Shown: positions 7,778 through 16,933 of the stretch, piece by piece
Layout: each line of letters starts with the position of its first letter
Position numbering within the stretch: the first letter of the stretch is position 1
Origin: Streptococcus caballi DSM 19004
GTDB taxonomy: Bacteria; Bacillota; Bacilli; Lactobacillales; Streptococcaceae
Length of the DNA stretch: 48,620 nt
Assembly: GCF_000379985.1 (NCBI RefSeq)
Contig: NZ_KB904085.1
Location: 1 to 48,620, forward strand
Reading direction: 5' to 3'
The notes under the pieces: model-generated
What the model was told of the DNA's origin: nothing
The model's database searches: none
What the model saw: only the letters and a program-made list of their open reading frames with translations
Position numbers and translations under genes: made by a program

Positions 7778-9088
7778 ATGTTATTACCTGAAAAATTTAC
7801 AGACAAGTACCATCAGATACTAGGCTCTGAAGCTGAAGATTTTTTGATTAGCTTTGATCAAGAGGCTGTTGCAGGTTTTCGTATTAATCCACTGAAAAAA
7901 GTGCAGCACAGTTTCCCGACCCCCATTCCTAATACGATATGGGGATATTATGGCAAAGTTTCTGGAAAATCAGCAGAGCATGTCTCAGGTCTTGTTTATT
8001 CACAAGAGCCTGCGGCTCAGATGGTTGCACAAGCAGCTAAGCCCGAAAAAGGTATGAAGGTACTGGACTTGGCTGCTGCACCGGGAGGAAAATCGACTCA
8101 TCTGCTCAGCTATTTATCCAACACTGGCGTCCTCGTCAGCAATGAAATTTCAAATAAACGTAGCAAGATTTTGGTAGAGAATATTGAACGCTTTGGGGCA
8201 CGTAACGTTGTTGTGACCAATGAGAGTGCTGATCGACTGGCTAAGGTTTTCAAAAATTATTTTGATCTAATCATTTTTGATGCCCCTTGCTCCGGAGAAG
8301 GAATGTTCAGAAAGGATCCTGCAGCTATTCAGTATTGGGAGCGGGACTATCCAGCTAAGTGCGCTGCGCTGCAAAGGGAAATTTTACTAGATGCGATGAA
8401 AATGTTAGCGCCTGGTGGAATCTTGGTCTATTCGACTTGCACATGGGCACCTGAGGAAAACGAAGAAGTTATCCAGTGGCTCTTAGAAGAGTTTGATGAT
8501 CTAGAACTAATTGATATTCCTAAAATCAATGGCATGGTAGAAGGAATAAATATGCCAGAAGTCGCCAGAATGTACCCACATCATTTCAAGGGTGAAGGTC
8601 AATTTGTGGCTAAGTTGAAAGATAAGCGATTGAGAAAAGATATCAAAGTTAAATCTGGTAAATCCAATCTAACCAAGGAACAATTGGGATTGTGGCAGGA
8701 TTTTGCTAGCAAACATTTGAAAATTCAGTTAGATGGTCTTTTGCAAACTTTTGGTGATCAACTTTACTTGCTCCCAAATGATTTGCCAGATTTGTCCAAA
8801 TTAAAAATTGCTAGGAATGGCCTCCATTTAGGGACTTTCAAAAAGAAGCGCTTTGAACCTTCATTTGCGCTTGGTCTGGCTTTGACTAGCGATGATATAG
8901 AACAATCGCTGGAAATTGATATAGAACAGTTTAAACTATATGTCTCGGGAAATGTAGTTCCTCTGACAGAGTCGGTGCCAAATGGCTGGTATCAAGTGCT
9001 GGTAAACGGTAACGGCATAGGGTTTGCCAAGGTTGTTGGAAATACTTTGAAAAATTACTTTCCTAAGGGGCTTCGTTTTAATCCTTAA
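7778..9088 (+). CDS. rRNA (cytosine-C5-)-methyltransferase, RsmF type
   Basis: A NOL1/NOP2/Sun-family enzyme that methylates C5 of cytosine in rRNA using SAM. In the 436-residue protein the SAM loop is LDLAAAPGGKSTHL, motif IV is FDAPCSGEGMFRKDP and motif VI is YSTCTWAPEENE, giving both cysteines of the PC/TC pair. The C-terminal part (from about residue 300) is the RsmF-like RNA-binding extension ending near YFPKGLRFNP. Family members in streptococci are annotated RsmF or RsmB-like; the exact target base is inferred only. The ATG stands directly after a -10 box. Confidence 0.88.
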   Translation: MLLPEKFTDKYHQILGSEAEDFLISFDQEAVAGFRINPLKKVQHSFPTPIPNTIWGYYGKVSGKSAEHVSGLVYSQEPAAQMVAQAAKPEKGMKVLDLAAAPGGKSTHLLSYLSNTGVLVSNEISNKRSKILVENIERFGARNVVVTNESADRLAKVFKNYFDLIIFDAPCSGEGMFRKDPAAIQYWERDYPAKCAALQREILLDAMKMLAPGGILVYSTCTWAPEENEEVIQWLLEEFDDLELIDIPKINGMVEGINMPEVARMYPHHFKGEGQFVAKLKDKRLRKDIKVKSGKSNLTKEQLGLWQDFASKHLKIQLDGLLQTFGDQLYLLPNDLPDLSKLKIARNGLHLGTFKKKRFEPSFALGLALTSDDIEQSLEIDIEQFKLYVSGNVVPLTESVPNGWYQVLVNGNGIGFAKVVGNTLKNYFPKGLRFNP

Positions 9089-9131
9089 CTGTTATTGAAT
9101 ACATTTTAAAATCAATTAGAAGAAAAAGGCT

Positions 9132-9181
9132 TTTCAATTTAATAAATGATGTGTTACTATTTGAAAGTAAGGTTTTCAAAT
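9132..9181 (+). promoter_or_regulatory. pst operon promoter and inverted repeat
   Basis: TTTCAA (9132-9137), 17-bp spacer, TACTAT (9155-9160) with a TG extension. Directly after the -10 box lies the perfect inverted repeat ATTTGAAA / TTTCAAAT (9159-9166 and 9174-9181), a candidate regulator site, possibly for phosphate control. Confidence 0.5.
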
Positions 9182-9219
9182 TTTACTTTTATTTTCAAAA
9201 ATGAATAGGAAAAAGAAAA

Positions 9220-10086
9220 ATGAAAAAGAAACAAAAAGTTTTTTTGCTTACTTGTCTAATCTTCCTTTGCCTGCCACTGACGGCCTGTGCTAAGTGGATT
9301 GATAAGGGACAATCCATTACCAGTGTTGGCTCGACAGCCTTGCAGCCACTTGTAGAAGCAGCTGCAGATGAATTTGGACATAACAATGTTGGTAAGATTG
9401 TCAATGTTCAAGGTGGTGGTTCAGGAACAGGTCTGTCTCAAGTTCAGTCTGGTGCGGTTCAAATTGGTAATAGCGATTTGTTTGCCGAAGAAAAGGACGG
9501 AATTGATGCTAGCAAACTAGTTGATCATCAGGTCGCTGTTGCAGGGTTGGCAGTTATTACTAATAAAAAAGTAAAAGTCTCTAACTTGACCATCGACCAA
9601 CTGCAAAAGATTTTCACTGGTGAATACACTAACTGGAAACAGTTAGGTGGTCAAGACTTGGATATTTCAATTATTAATCGCGCCGCTAGCTCAGGTTCTC
9701 GAGCAACTTTTGATGCCGTTGTCATGGATGGCAAAAGTGCTAAACAAAGCCAAGAACAAGATTCAAATGGAATGGTCAAATCTATCGTATCGCAGACACC
9801 TGGCGCCATCTCTTATTTGGCGTTTGCTTATGTAGATAATTCAGTTAAGACGTTGCAACTAAATGGATATAAACCAACTGTTAAGAATGTGACAACAAAT
9901 AATTGGCCACTCTGGTCTTACGAACATATGTACACCAAGGGAGAAGTAACTGGTCTAACCAAAGAATTTCTGGACTATATGATGAGTGATGAGGTTCAAA
10001 ATGGAGTTGTTGCTGGGATGGGATATATTTCAATCAATGATATGAAAGTTGTAAAAAGTGCCGATGGTACGGTCACAACTAAATAA
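9220..10086 (+). CDS. pstS: Phosphate-binding lipoprotein PstS
   Basis: Extracellular solute-binding protein of the high-affinity phosphate ABC importer. The 288-residue precursor has a lysine-rich signal peptide and the lipobox LTAC, with the lipidated cysteine at residue 23. The phosphate-binding loops are [21 protein letters not shown] and [13 protein letters not shown]. It is the first gene of a six-gene operon ending in phoU. A GGAAAAAG ribosome site precedes the ATG. Expression is expected to rise under phosphate limitation. Confidence 0.95.
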   Translation: MKKKQKVFLLTCLIFLCLPLTACAKWIDKGQSITSVGSTALQPLVEAAADEFGHNNVGKIVNVQGGGSGTGLSQVQSGAVQIGNSDLFAEEKDGIDASKLVDHQVAVAGLAVITNKKVKVSNLTIDQLQKIFTGEYTNWKQLGGQDLDISIINRAASSGSRATFDAVVMDGKSAKQSQEQDSNGMVKSIVSQTPGAISYLAFAYVDNSVKTLQLNGYKPTVKNVTTNNWPLWSYEHMYTKGEVTGLTKEFLDYMMSDEVQNGVVAGMGYISINDMKVVKSADGTVTTK

Positions 10087-10096
10087 AGGAGCTATC

Positions 10097-11035
10097 ATGA
10101 CTAAACAAGAACTCGCAAAACAATTGACTTCACCGTCAAAAAATTCGCGGTTGGAGAAATTTGGTAAAACTATCACATTCATTTGCTTAGGTTTAATTGT
10201 CTTCATTGTTGCAATGATTTTGCTCTTTGTTGCTCAAAAAGGTTTGTCAACGTTCTTCGTTGATAAAATCAATCCCTTGAAATTCCTTTTTGGGACCGAA
10301 TGGCAGCCAACTGTAAAAGGAGCGGATGGTAAACCACTTCTAGGAGCCTTGCCAATGATTCTGGGCTCGTTTATCGTAACCATTCTTTCGGCTATTATTG
10401 CAACACCTTTTGCTATTGGAGCTGCCGTCTTTATGACAGAAATTTCACCGAAATATGGTGCTAAGATTTTGCAGCCAACGGTCGAATTGCTGGTCGGCAT
10501 TCCATCTGTTGTATATGGATTTATTGGTCTCCAAGTCGTTGTACCATTTGTCCGTTCCATCTTTGGAGGTACTGGTTTTGGTATCTTGTCAGGGGTTTTT
10601 GTCCTTTTTGTTATGATTTTGCCGACGGTTACCTTCATGACAGTTGACAGCCTGCGTGCTGTGCCTCGTCATTACAAGGAAGCCAGTCTTGCTATGGGGG
10701 CCACTCGCTGGCAAACAATCTGGCGTGTTATCTTAAATGCAGCTAAACCTGGTATTTTTACCGCAGTTGTCTTTGGCATGGCACGTGCTTTTGGTGAAGC
10801 GTTGGCTATTCAGATGGTCGTTGGGAACTCTGCTGTTATACCAACATCACTGACAACACCAGCTGCAACGTTGACTTCTGTTCTAACCATGGGGATTGGA
10901 AATACTGTCATGGGAACCGTCCAAAATAATGTTCTCTGGTCATTGGCTTTAGTTTTGCTTGTTATGAGTTTAGCTTTCAACATGCTGATGAGATTTATAA
11001 CAAGAGAGAAAGGGAAGAAAAACTATGCACGCTAA
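10097..11035 (+). CDS. pstC: Phosphate ABC transporter permease PstC
   Basis: Membrane permease subunit of the phosphate importer, 312 residues with about six transmembrane helices. The BPD-transporter EAA loop reads HYKEASLAMGATRWQTIWRV. Start at ATG 10097 (MTKQELAKQL) follows AAAGGAG; the frame extends upstream only within pstS. The stop overlaps the start of pstA by 11 bases, indicating translational coupling. It forms the channel with PstA. Confidence 0.94.
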   Translation: MTKQELAKQLTSPSKNSRLEKFGKTITFICLGLIVFIVAMILLFVAQKGLSTFFVDKINPLKFLFGTEWQPTVKGADGKPLLGALPMILGSFIVTILSAIIATPFAIGAAVFMTEISPKYGAKILQPTVELLVGIPSVVYGFIGLQVVVPFVRSIFGGTGFGILSGVFVLFVMILPTVTFMTVDSLRAVPRHYKEASLAMGATRWQTIWRVILNAAKPGIFTAVVFGMARAFGEALAIQMVVGNSAVIPTSLTTPAATLTSVLTMGIGNTVMGTVQNNVLWSLALVLLVMSLAFNMLMRFITREKGKKNYAR

Positions 11036-11912
11036 AAAAATTGATAAATTAGCAACAGGTATTCTCTATACCATTGCGGGGATTATCATTGCTATTTTGG
11101 CCTCCTTGTTACTTTTCATTTTAGTCAAGGGGTTGCCGCACATTAACTGGCATTTCTTGACTGGTCGCTCCTCATCTTATGAAGCTGGTGGAGGGATTGG
11201 TATCCAGCTATACAATTCACTCTTCTTGCTGATTATCACTTTGATTATATCAGTTCCGCTGTCAATGGGCGCAGGTATTTACCTATCCGAATATGCTAAA
11301 AAAGGTCGTGTGACCAATTTTATTCGAACCTGTATTGAGATTTTATCATCACTGCCATCAGTCGTTGTTGGACTTTTTGGATATTTGATTTTTGTTGTCC
11401 AATTCCAATACGGTTTCTCTATTATCTCAGGAGCATTGGCGTTAACGGTCTTTAACTTGCCGCAAATGACACGTACGGTGGAAGACAGCCTTCGTCAAGT
11501 TCACCATACGCAGCGTGAGGCAGGGCTTGCCCTCGGTATTTCACGCTGGGAAACAGTGATTCATGTAGTTATTCCCGAAGCATTACCAGGGATTGTTACA
11601 GGGATTGTCTTAACTTCTGGTCGTATTTTTGGCGAGGCTGCAGCGCTTATCTATACAGCTGGGCAGTCAGCACCATCCTTAGATTGGGGCAATTGGAATC
11701 CGCTTAGTGTTACCAGCCCAGTTTCTATTTTTCGTCAAGCTGAAACATTGGCTGTTCATATTTGGAAGGTCAACAGTGAAGGAACTATTCCTGATGCCAC
11801 TCAAGTTTCTCAAGGAAGTGCAGCAGTACTCTTGATTTTTATTCTAATTTTCAACCTGTCTGCTCGCTACCTCGGCAAGAAAATCCATCAAAAAATGACA
11901 TCAGCGTCATAA
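11025..11912 (+). CDS. pstA: Phosphate ABC transporter permease PstA
   Basis: Second permease subunit, 295 residues. The EAA loop is HHTQREAGLALGISRWETVI, and several hydrophobic helices follow a short basic N-terminus. It overlaps pstC by 11 bases. The gene ends 13 bases before pstB1, which has an AAAGGAGA ribosome site. Confidence 0.94.
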   Translation: MHAKKIDKLATGILYTIAGIIIAILASLLLFILVKGLPHINWHFLTGRSSSYEAGGGIGIQLYNSLFLLIITLIISVPLSMGAGIYLSEYAKKGRVTNFIRTCIEILSSLPSVVVGLFGYLIFVVQFQYGFSIISGALALTVFNLPQMTRTVEDSLRQVHHTQREAGLALGISRWETVIHVVIPEALPGIVTGIVLTSGRIFGEAAALIYTAGQSAPSLDWGNWNPLSVTSPVSIFRQAETLAVHIWKVNSEGTIPDATQVSQGSAAVLLIFILIFNLSARYLGKKIHQKMTSAS

Positions 11913-11925
11913 AGGAGATAAGTTA

Positions 11926-12729
11926 ATGACTGAATATAATTGGAATGAAAGGCATATCATTACTTTCCCCGAAGATAATTTAGCTCTGGCTACCAAAGAC
12001 CTTCATGTTTATTATGGACAAAAAGAGGCTATCAAAGGGATTGATATGCAATTTAAAAAAAATAAAATTACTGCTCTGATTGGTCCATCGGGTTGCGGAA
12101 AGTCAACTTTTCTACGGAGTCTTAACCGCATGAATGACACCATTGATATTGCCAAAGTTACTGGTCAAATTTTGTACGAAGGCATTGATGTCAATGCGTC
12201 AAATATCAATGTTTATGAAATGCGTAAGCATATTGGCATGGTTTTTCAACGGCCTAATCCATTTGCTAAATCTATCTACAAAAATATTACCTTTGCCTAT
12301 GAACGTGCGGGCGTTAAAGATAAAGAGTTTTTGGATGAAATCGTTGAGACTTCTTTGAAGCAAGCAGCGCTTTGGAATCAAGTTAAAGATGACTTGCATA
12401 AATCAGCTTTCACCTTATCAGGTGGTCAACAACAACGTCTTTGTATTGCTAGAGCCATCGCTGTTAAACCTGATATTCTTCTCATGGATGAGCCAGCGTC
12501 TGCCCTTGACCCAATCGCAACTATGCAGCTAGAAGAGACTATGTTCGAACTTAAGAAAAATTATTCAATTATCATTGTTACACACAATATGCAACAAGCT
12601 GCTCGCGCAAGTGACTACACGGCATTTTTCTACTTAGGTGACTTAATTGAGTATGATAAGACCAATAATATTTTCCAAAATGCCAAATTGCAATCAACCA
12701 GCGACTATGTTTCAGGTCACTTTGGTTAG
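11926..12729 (+). CDS. pstB: Phosphate ABC transporter ATPase PstB (copy 1)
   Basis: Cytoplasmic ATPase that powers phosphate import, 267 residues. Walker A is GPSGCGKST, the signature is LSGGQQQR, Walker B is ILLMDEPASALDP, and the H-loop is IIVTHNMQQAAR with its histidine intact. It carries a short N-terminal extension (about 25 residues) before the ABC core. A second pstB follows immediately, as in several Firmicutes. Confidence 0.95.
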   Translation: MTEYNWNERHIITFPEDNLALATKDLHVYYGQKEAIKGIDMQFKKNKITALIGPSGCGKSTFLRSLNRMNDTIDIAKVTGQILYEGIDVNASNINVYEMRKHIGMVFQRPNPFAKSIYKNITFAYERAGVKDKEFLDEIVETSLKQAALWNQVKDDLHKSAFTLSGGQQQRLCIARAIAVKPDILLMDEPASALDPIATMQLEETMFELKKNYSIIIVTHNMQQAARASDYTAFFYLGDLIEYDKTNNIFQNAKLQSTSDYVSGHFG

Positions 12730-12741
12730 AAAGGATAAGTA

Positions 12742-13500
12742 ATGACAGAACCTATTTTACAAGTCAAAGACTTGTCTGTATATTACGGCAAGAAAAAGGC
12801 GCTTAAAAACGTTTCTATTGATTTTTATCCAAATGAAATTACGGCCTTGATTGGTCCGTCAGGGTCGGGAAAATCAACTCTCTTGCGTTCCATCAATCGT
12901 ATGAATGATCTTAATCCAGAAATTACCTTGACAGGAGCCATCAATTACAATGGCCATAATATTTATAGTCCACGAACTGACACGGTTGATTTGCGTAAGG
13001 AAATTGGTATGGTTTTTCAACAACCTAATCCTTTCCCGATGACAATCTATGAGAATGTTGTCTACGGCTTACGTCTGAAAGGAATTAAGGATAAAGCTAT
13101 TTTAGAGGAAGCTGTTGAGAGTTCTTTAAAAGGTGCCTCAATTTGGGATGAGGTTAAAGATCGTTTACATGATTCAGCAATCGGATTATCTGGCGGTCAG
13201 CAACAGCGCGTTTGCATAGCCCGCGTTTTGGCGACAAGTCCTAAAGTTATCTTACTGGATGAGCCAACTTCAGCTTTAGATCCTATCTCAGCAGGTAAAA
13301 TTGAAGATACACTTTATGGTCTGAAAGAAAAATATACAATGATTATTGTGACGCGTTCGATGCAGCAAGCGTCGCGCATTTCTAATCGAACTGGATTTTT
13401 CTTAGATGGTGATTTGATTGAATATGGTAAGACCAAAGAAATGTTCCTCAACCCGCAGCATAAAGAGACAGAAGATTATATTACAGGTAAATTTGGATAG
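12742..13500 (+). CDS. pstB: Phosphate ABC transporter ATPase PstB (copy 2), H-loop histidine replaced
   Basis: The second ATPase, 252 residues, has Walker [10 protein letters not shown], signature LSGGQQQR and Walker [14 protein letters not shown]. The H-loop reads [12 protein letters not shown]: the switch histidine is arginine at residue 205 (codon CGT at 13354-13356). In ABC ATPases this histidine contacts the ATP gamma-phosphate, so this subunit may be slow or inactive alone. Together the two copies could form an asymmetric dimer in which one ATP site is degenerate. The gene is otherwise intact and sits 12 bp after pstB1 and 9 bp before phoU. Confidence 0.93.
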   Translation: MTEPILQVKDLSVYYGKKKALKNVSIDFYPNEITALIGPSGSGKSTLLRSINRMNDLNPEITLTGAINYNGHNIYSPRTDTVDLRKEIGMVFQQPNPFPMTIYENVVYGLRLKGIKDKAILEEAVESSLKGASIWDEVKDRLHDSAIGLSGGQQQRVCIARVLATSPKVILLDEPTSALDPISAGKIEDTLYGLKEKYTMIIVTRSMQQASRISNRTGFFLDGDLIEYGKTKEMFLNPQHKETEDYITGKFG

Positions 13501-13509
13501 GAGTCCGAT

Positions 13510-14163
13510 ATGTTAAGAACGAAATTTGAAGAAGAATTAGATAAATTGCACAACCAGTTCTACTCAATGGGAACAGAAGTGCTAGGTCAGATTAACAAAA
13601 CGGTTCGTGCTTTTGTCAGTCACGATCGTGAATTGGCCAAGGAAGTTATTGAAGACGATGAAGTGGTCAATACTTTTGAAGCAAAACTCGAAAAAAAATC
13701 ACTAGAAATCATCGCATTGCAACAGCCTGTTTCTCAAGATTTACGTACTGTTATTACCGTCTTGAAGGCTTCAAGCGATGTTGAGCGAATGGGGGATCAT
13801 GCTTCCTCAATTGCAAAAGCAACTATTCGTATGAAAGGTGAAGAACGCATTCCAGAAGTTGAGAAACAAATCAGTGAGATGGGCAAGGCTGTTAAACGCA
13901 TGGTTGAAGATGCTCTTAATGCCTATATTAATTCCGATGAAGGAAAAGCGTATGAAATTGCGGCCTCAGATGAGATCATTGACCAGTATTTTGTTGATAT
14001 TCAAAATTATGCCGTTGAGGAAATCCGTAAGCGACCGGATGCAGTCTTTGCTGGGAAGGAATATTTCCAAGTTCTCATGTATCTTGAACGCATCGGTGAC
14101 TATGCAAGAAACATTTGTGAATGGATCGTTTACCTCAAAACTGGTAAAATTATTGAATTATGA
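13510..14163 (+). CDS. phoU: Phosphate signalling protein PhoU
   Basis: PhoU is a cytoplasmic all-helical protein that links Pst activity to phosphate signalling. The 217-residue product shows two three-helix repeats, with metal-binding motifs near VERMGDHASSIAKATIR and LERIGDYARNICEWIVY. It closes the pst operon. Spacing to pstB2 is 9 bp. A -10-like TATAAT at 14164-14169 after its stop belongs to pepN. Confidence 0.95.
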   Translation: MLRTKFEEELDKLHNQFYSMGTEVLGQINKTVRAFVSHDRELAKEVIEDDEVVNTFEAKLEKKSLEIIALQQPVSQDLRTVITVLKASSDVERMGDHASSIAKATIRMKGEERIPEVEKQISEMGKAVKRMVEDALNAYINSDEGKAYEIAASDEIIDQYFVDIQNYAVEEIRKRPDAVFAGKEYFQVLMYLERIGDYARNICEWIVYLKTGKIIEL

Positions 14164-14169
14164 TATAAT
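14164..14169 (+). promoter_or_regulatory. -10 box of pepN
   Basis: TATAAT directly after the phoU stop. An AAAGGAG ribosome site precedes the ATG at 14209. Confidence 0.5.
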
Positions 14170-14208
14170 AACATAGTTTGAATAAACTAATTAGTTTAAA
14201 GGAGCTAT

Positions 14209-16755
14209 ATGAAAACTGTAGAACATTTTGTAGAAAAGTTCGCACCTGAGAATTACAATCTTTTCCTCGATATCAATCGTCAAGAAAAGACATTTACTGG
14301 TAATGTTGCTATCAGTGGTGAGGCTTTTGATAATAAGATTTCTTTACACCAAAAAGATTTGGAGATTATCTCTGTTCTTTTGGACAATCAAGAGCTCACT
14401 TTTAAAACAGATGATGCTAATGAAGCTATTCATATTGATTTACCTGAAACGGGGAGCATGACTCTTGTTTTGGAATTTTCTGGTCACATTACAGACAATA
14501 TGACAGGTATTTATCCGTCTTACTACACTGTTGACGGTCAGAAGAAAGAGGTTATTTCAACACAGTTTGAAAGCCATTTTGCTCGCGAAGCTTTTCCAAG
14601 TGTTGACGAACCAGAAGCTAAAGCAACTTTTGATTTAAGCGTCAAATTTGACCAAGAAGATGGCGAAGTTGTTCTTTCTAATATGCCAGAGGTTGATGCA
14701 GAGCGTCGTCAAGAAACTGGCTTATGGACTTTTGCGACAACTCCACGCATGTCATCTTATCTATTGGCTTTTGCCTTGGGTGATTTACAAGGAAAAACAG
14801 CCACAACTCAAAATGGTACTGAAGTGGGTATTTTTGCAACCAAAGCTCATCCTGTTAAATCAATGGACTTTGCTCTGGATATTGCAGTACGTGTGATTAA
14901 CTTTTACGAAGATTATTTTGGCGTAAAATACCCTATTCCCCACTCCTATCATGTCGCCTTACCGGATTTTTCCGCAGGTGCAATGGAAAATTGGGGATTG
15001 GTTACCTATCGTGAAGTTTACTTGCTTGTTGATGACAATTCGACTGTTAAGAGTCGTCAAAATGTAGCGCTTGTAGTGGCTCATGAAATTGCTCACCAAT
15101 GGTTTGGAAATCTGGTAACCATGAAATGGTGGGATGATTTATGGCTTAATGAAAGTTTTGCTAACATGATGGAATATGTATCTGTCGATGCTATTGAGCC
15201 AAGTTGGCATATTTTTGAAGATTTCCAAACAACGGGAGTTCCGTTGGCGCTTGGACGTGATGCAACTGATGGTGTTCAGTCTGTTCACGTGGCAGTCAAC
15301 CATCCCGACGAAATCAATACGCTTTTTGATCCTGCTATTGTCTACGCTAAAGGTAGTCGTTTGATGCATATGCTTCGTCGCTGGCTAGGGGACAGTGACT
15401 TCCGAGCTGGATTGAAGCTTTATTTTGAAAAACACCAGTATAGCAATACGATTGGTCGTGACCTCTGGAATGCTCTAACGGAAACTTCTGGTAAGGATGT
15501 TGCTGGCTTTATGGATGCTTGGCTTGAACAGCCTGGTTATCCGATGGTTTCAGCAGAAGTAGTTGACGATACTTTAATCATCAGTCAGAAGCAGTTCTTT
15601 ATTGGTGAAAATGAATCAAAAGGACGCATTTGGCCAGTTCCTTTGAACAGTAATTGGGCAGGTATCCCTGATACCCTAGTTGGAGAACGATTGGAAATTC
15701 CAAATTTTAGTCAATTGGCTGAGCAAAATCAAGGGGCGCTTCGTTTTAATACTGAAAATACAGCTCACTATATCACAAACTATAAAGGTGGTTTGCTTGA
15801 TGCTATCCTAGCTGACTTGGTTAATCTTGATGCAACCTCTAAACTGCAGGTTATCCAAGAACGTCGTTTACTTGCTGAAAGTAGAGAAATTTCCTATGCT
15901 GATCTAGTGCCAGTTATCGCTGGATTGACGGAAGAGACGTCTTATCTTGTTGTTTCAGCAATTAATCAAGTAACTTCTGGCCTAATGCGCTTTGTTGATG
16001 AGCATTCTGAGACAGAAGTTGAGTTCAAAGCTTTGTTGGCTAAGATTTTCCAAGCTAATTATGCTAGACTTGGTTTTGAACCAGTGGCTGGTGAATCTGA
16101 CGAGGATGAATTGGTTCGCCAATCAACTATTAGTGCAGTTTTGTATGCAGACAATGCAGATGCTATCGCAAAAGCCAATCAAATTTTTGAAGCACACAAT
16201 GAAGATATTGAAGGAATTCCAGCTTCAATTCGTCAGTCTATTTTGTCAAATCAAGTTAAACACGCTGAAAGTCCAGATTTGGTTGATCTTTATTTAAGAG
16301 CCTATGTTAAAACCAATGACGGCAATTTCCGCCGACAACTGGCAGCTGCTCTTTCCAATACAAATTCCGAAGCAACTGTTGAACGTTTATTAGCTGAATT
16401 GAAGAATAAGGATATAGTTAAGCCTCAAGACTTGGCCATGAGCTGGTACTATCCATTTTTGAATAAATCATTCACTCAAGGTCAGTTTTGGACTTGGGCG
16501 CGTGAAAACTGGGCTTGGATCAAATCTATCCTTGGTGGAGATATGAGTTTTGACAAGTTCGTCATTTATCCTGCAAATGTCTTTAAGACAGCAGAAAGAT
16601 TGGCAGAATACAAGGCTTTCTTTGAACCTCAACTTGATGATATGGCTATTAGCCGTAATATTGCTATGGGAATCAAAGAGATTGCTGCTCGCGTTTCTCT
16701 GATTGAAAGTGAAAAATCAGCAGTTGAAGCGGCTATCAAGTCAGTTAATCTTTAA
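14209..16755 (+). CDS. pepN: Aminopeptidase N (M1 family)
   Basis: A cytoplasmic zinc metallopeptidase that removes N-terminal residues from peptides, important for using milk or host peptides. The 848-residue protein has the substrate-anchoring GAMEN at 257-261 and the zinc site HEIAH at 292-296 with the third ligand in NESFA (E315). The C-terminal half is the helical domain typical of the family. It has its own promoter and a strong terminator, so it is monocistronic. Confidence 0.95.
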   Translation: MKTVEHFVEKFAPENYNLFLDINRQEKTFTGNVAISGEAFDNKISLHQKDLEIISVLLDNQELTFKTDDANEAIHIDLPETGSMTLVLEFSGHITDNMTGIYPSYYTVDGQKKEVISTQFESHFAREAFPSVDEPEAKATFDLSVKFDQEDGEVVLSNMPEVDAERRQETGLWTFATTPRMSSYLLAFALGDLQGKTATTQNGTEVGIFATKAHPVKSMDFALDIAVRVINFYEDYFGVKYPIPHSYHVALPDFSAGAMENWGLVTYREVYLLVDDNSTVKSRQNVALVVAHEIAHQWFGNLVTMKWWDDLWLNESFANMMEYVSVDAIEPSWHIFEDFQTTGVPLALGRDATDGVQSVHVAVNHPDEINTLFDPAIVYAKGSRLMHMLRRWLGDSDFRAGLKLYFEKHQYSNTIGRDLWNALTETSGKDVAGFMDAWLEQPGYPMVSAEVVDDTLIISQKQFFIGENESKGRIWPVPLNSNWAGIPDTLVGERLEIPNFSQLAEQNQGALRFNTENTAHYITNYKGGLLDAILADLVNLDATSKLQVIQERRLLAESREISYADLVPVIAGLTEETSYLVVSAINQVTSGLMRFVDEHSETEVEFKALLAKIFQANYARLGFEPVAGESDEDELVRQSTISAVLYADNADAIAKANQIFEAHNEDIEGIPASIRQSILSNQVKHAESPDLVDLYLRAYVKTNDGNFRRQLAAALSNTNSEATVERLLAELKNKDIVKPQDLAMSWYYPFLNKSFTQGQFWTWARENWAWIKSILGGDMSFDKFVIYPANVFKTAERLAEYKAFFEPQLDDMAISRNIAMGIKEIAARVSLIESEKSAVEAAIKSVNL

Positions 16756-16787
16756 CATTTTCCCTAATTATATTTGAATTTATATTC

Positions 16788-16829
16788 AAAAATCTAGGAG
16801 CTGAGTAATCAGAGCTCCTAGATTTTTTT
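16788..16829 (+). terminator. Strong rho-independent terminator of pepN
   Basis: AAAATCTAGGAGCT pairs perfectly with AGCTCCTAGATTTT around a 10-base loop, followed by a T-run. Confidence 0.92.
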
Positions 16830-16908
16830 ACATATTCGACTATTCTATATGCTTTAAAAATGTCTGTTAGTAATATTACTTGAAAGATTATTCTCTGTTC
16901 TCATTAAA

Positions 16909-16917
16909 TGTTATAAT
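16909..16917 (+). promoter_or_regulatory. Extended -10 promoter of the CapA-like gene
   Basis: TGTTATAAT, followed by GGAGG (16924-16928) and ATG at 16934. Confidence 0.55.
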
Positions 16918-16933
16918 AGTAGTGGAGGTACAA

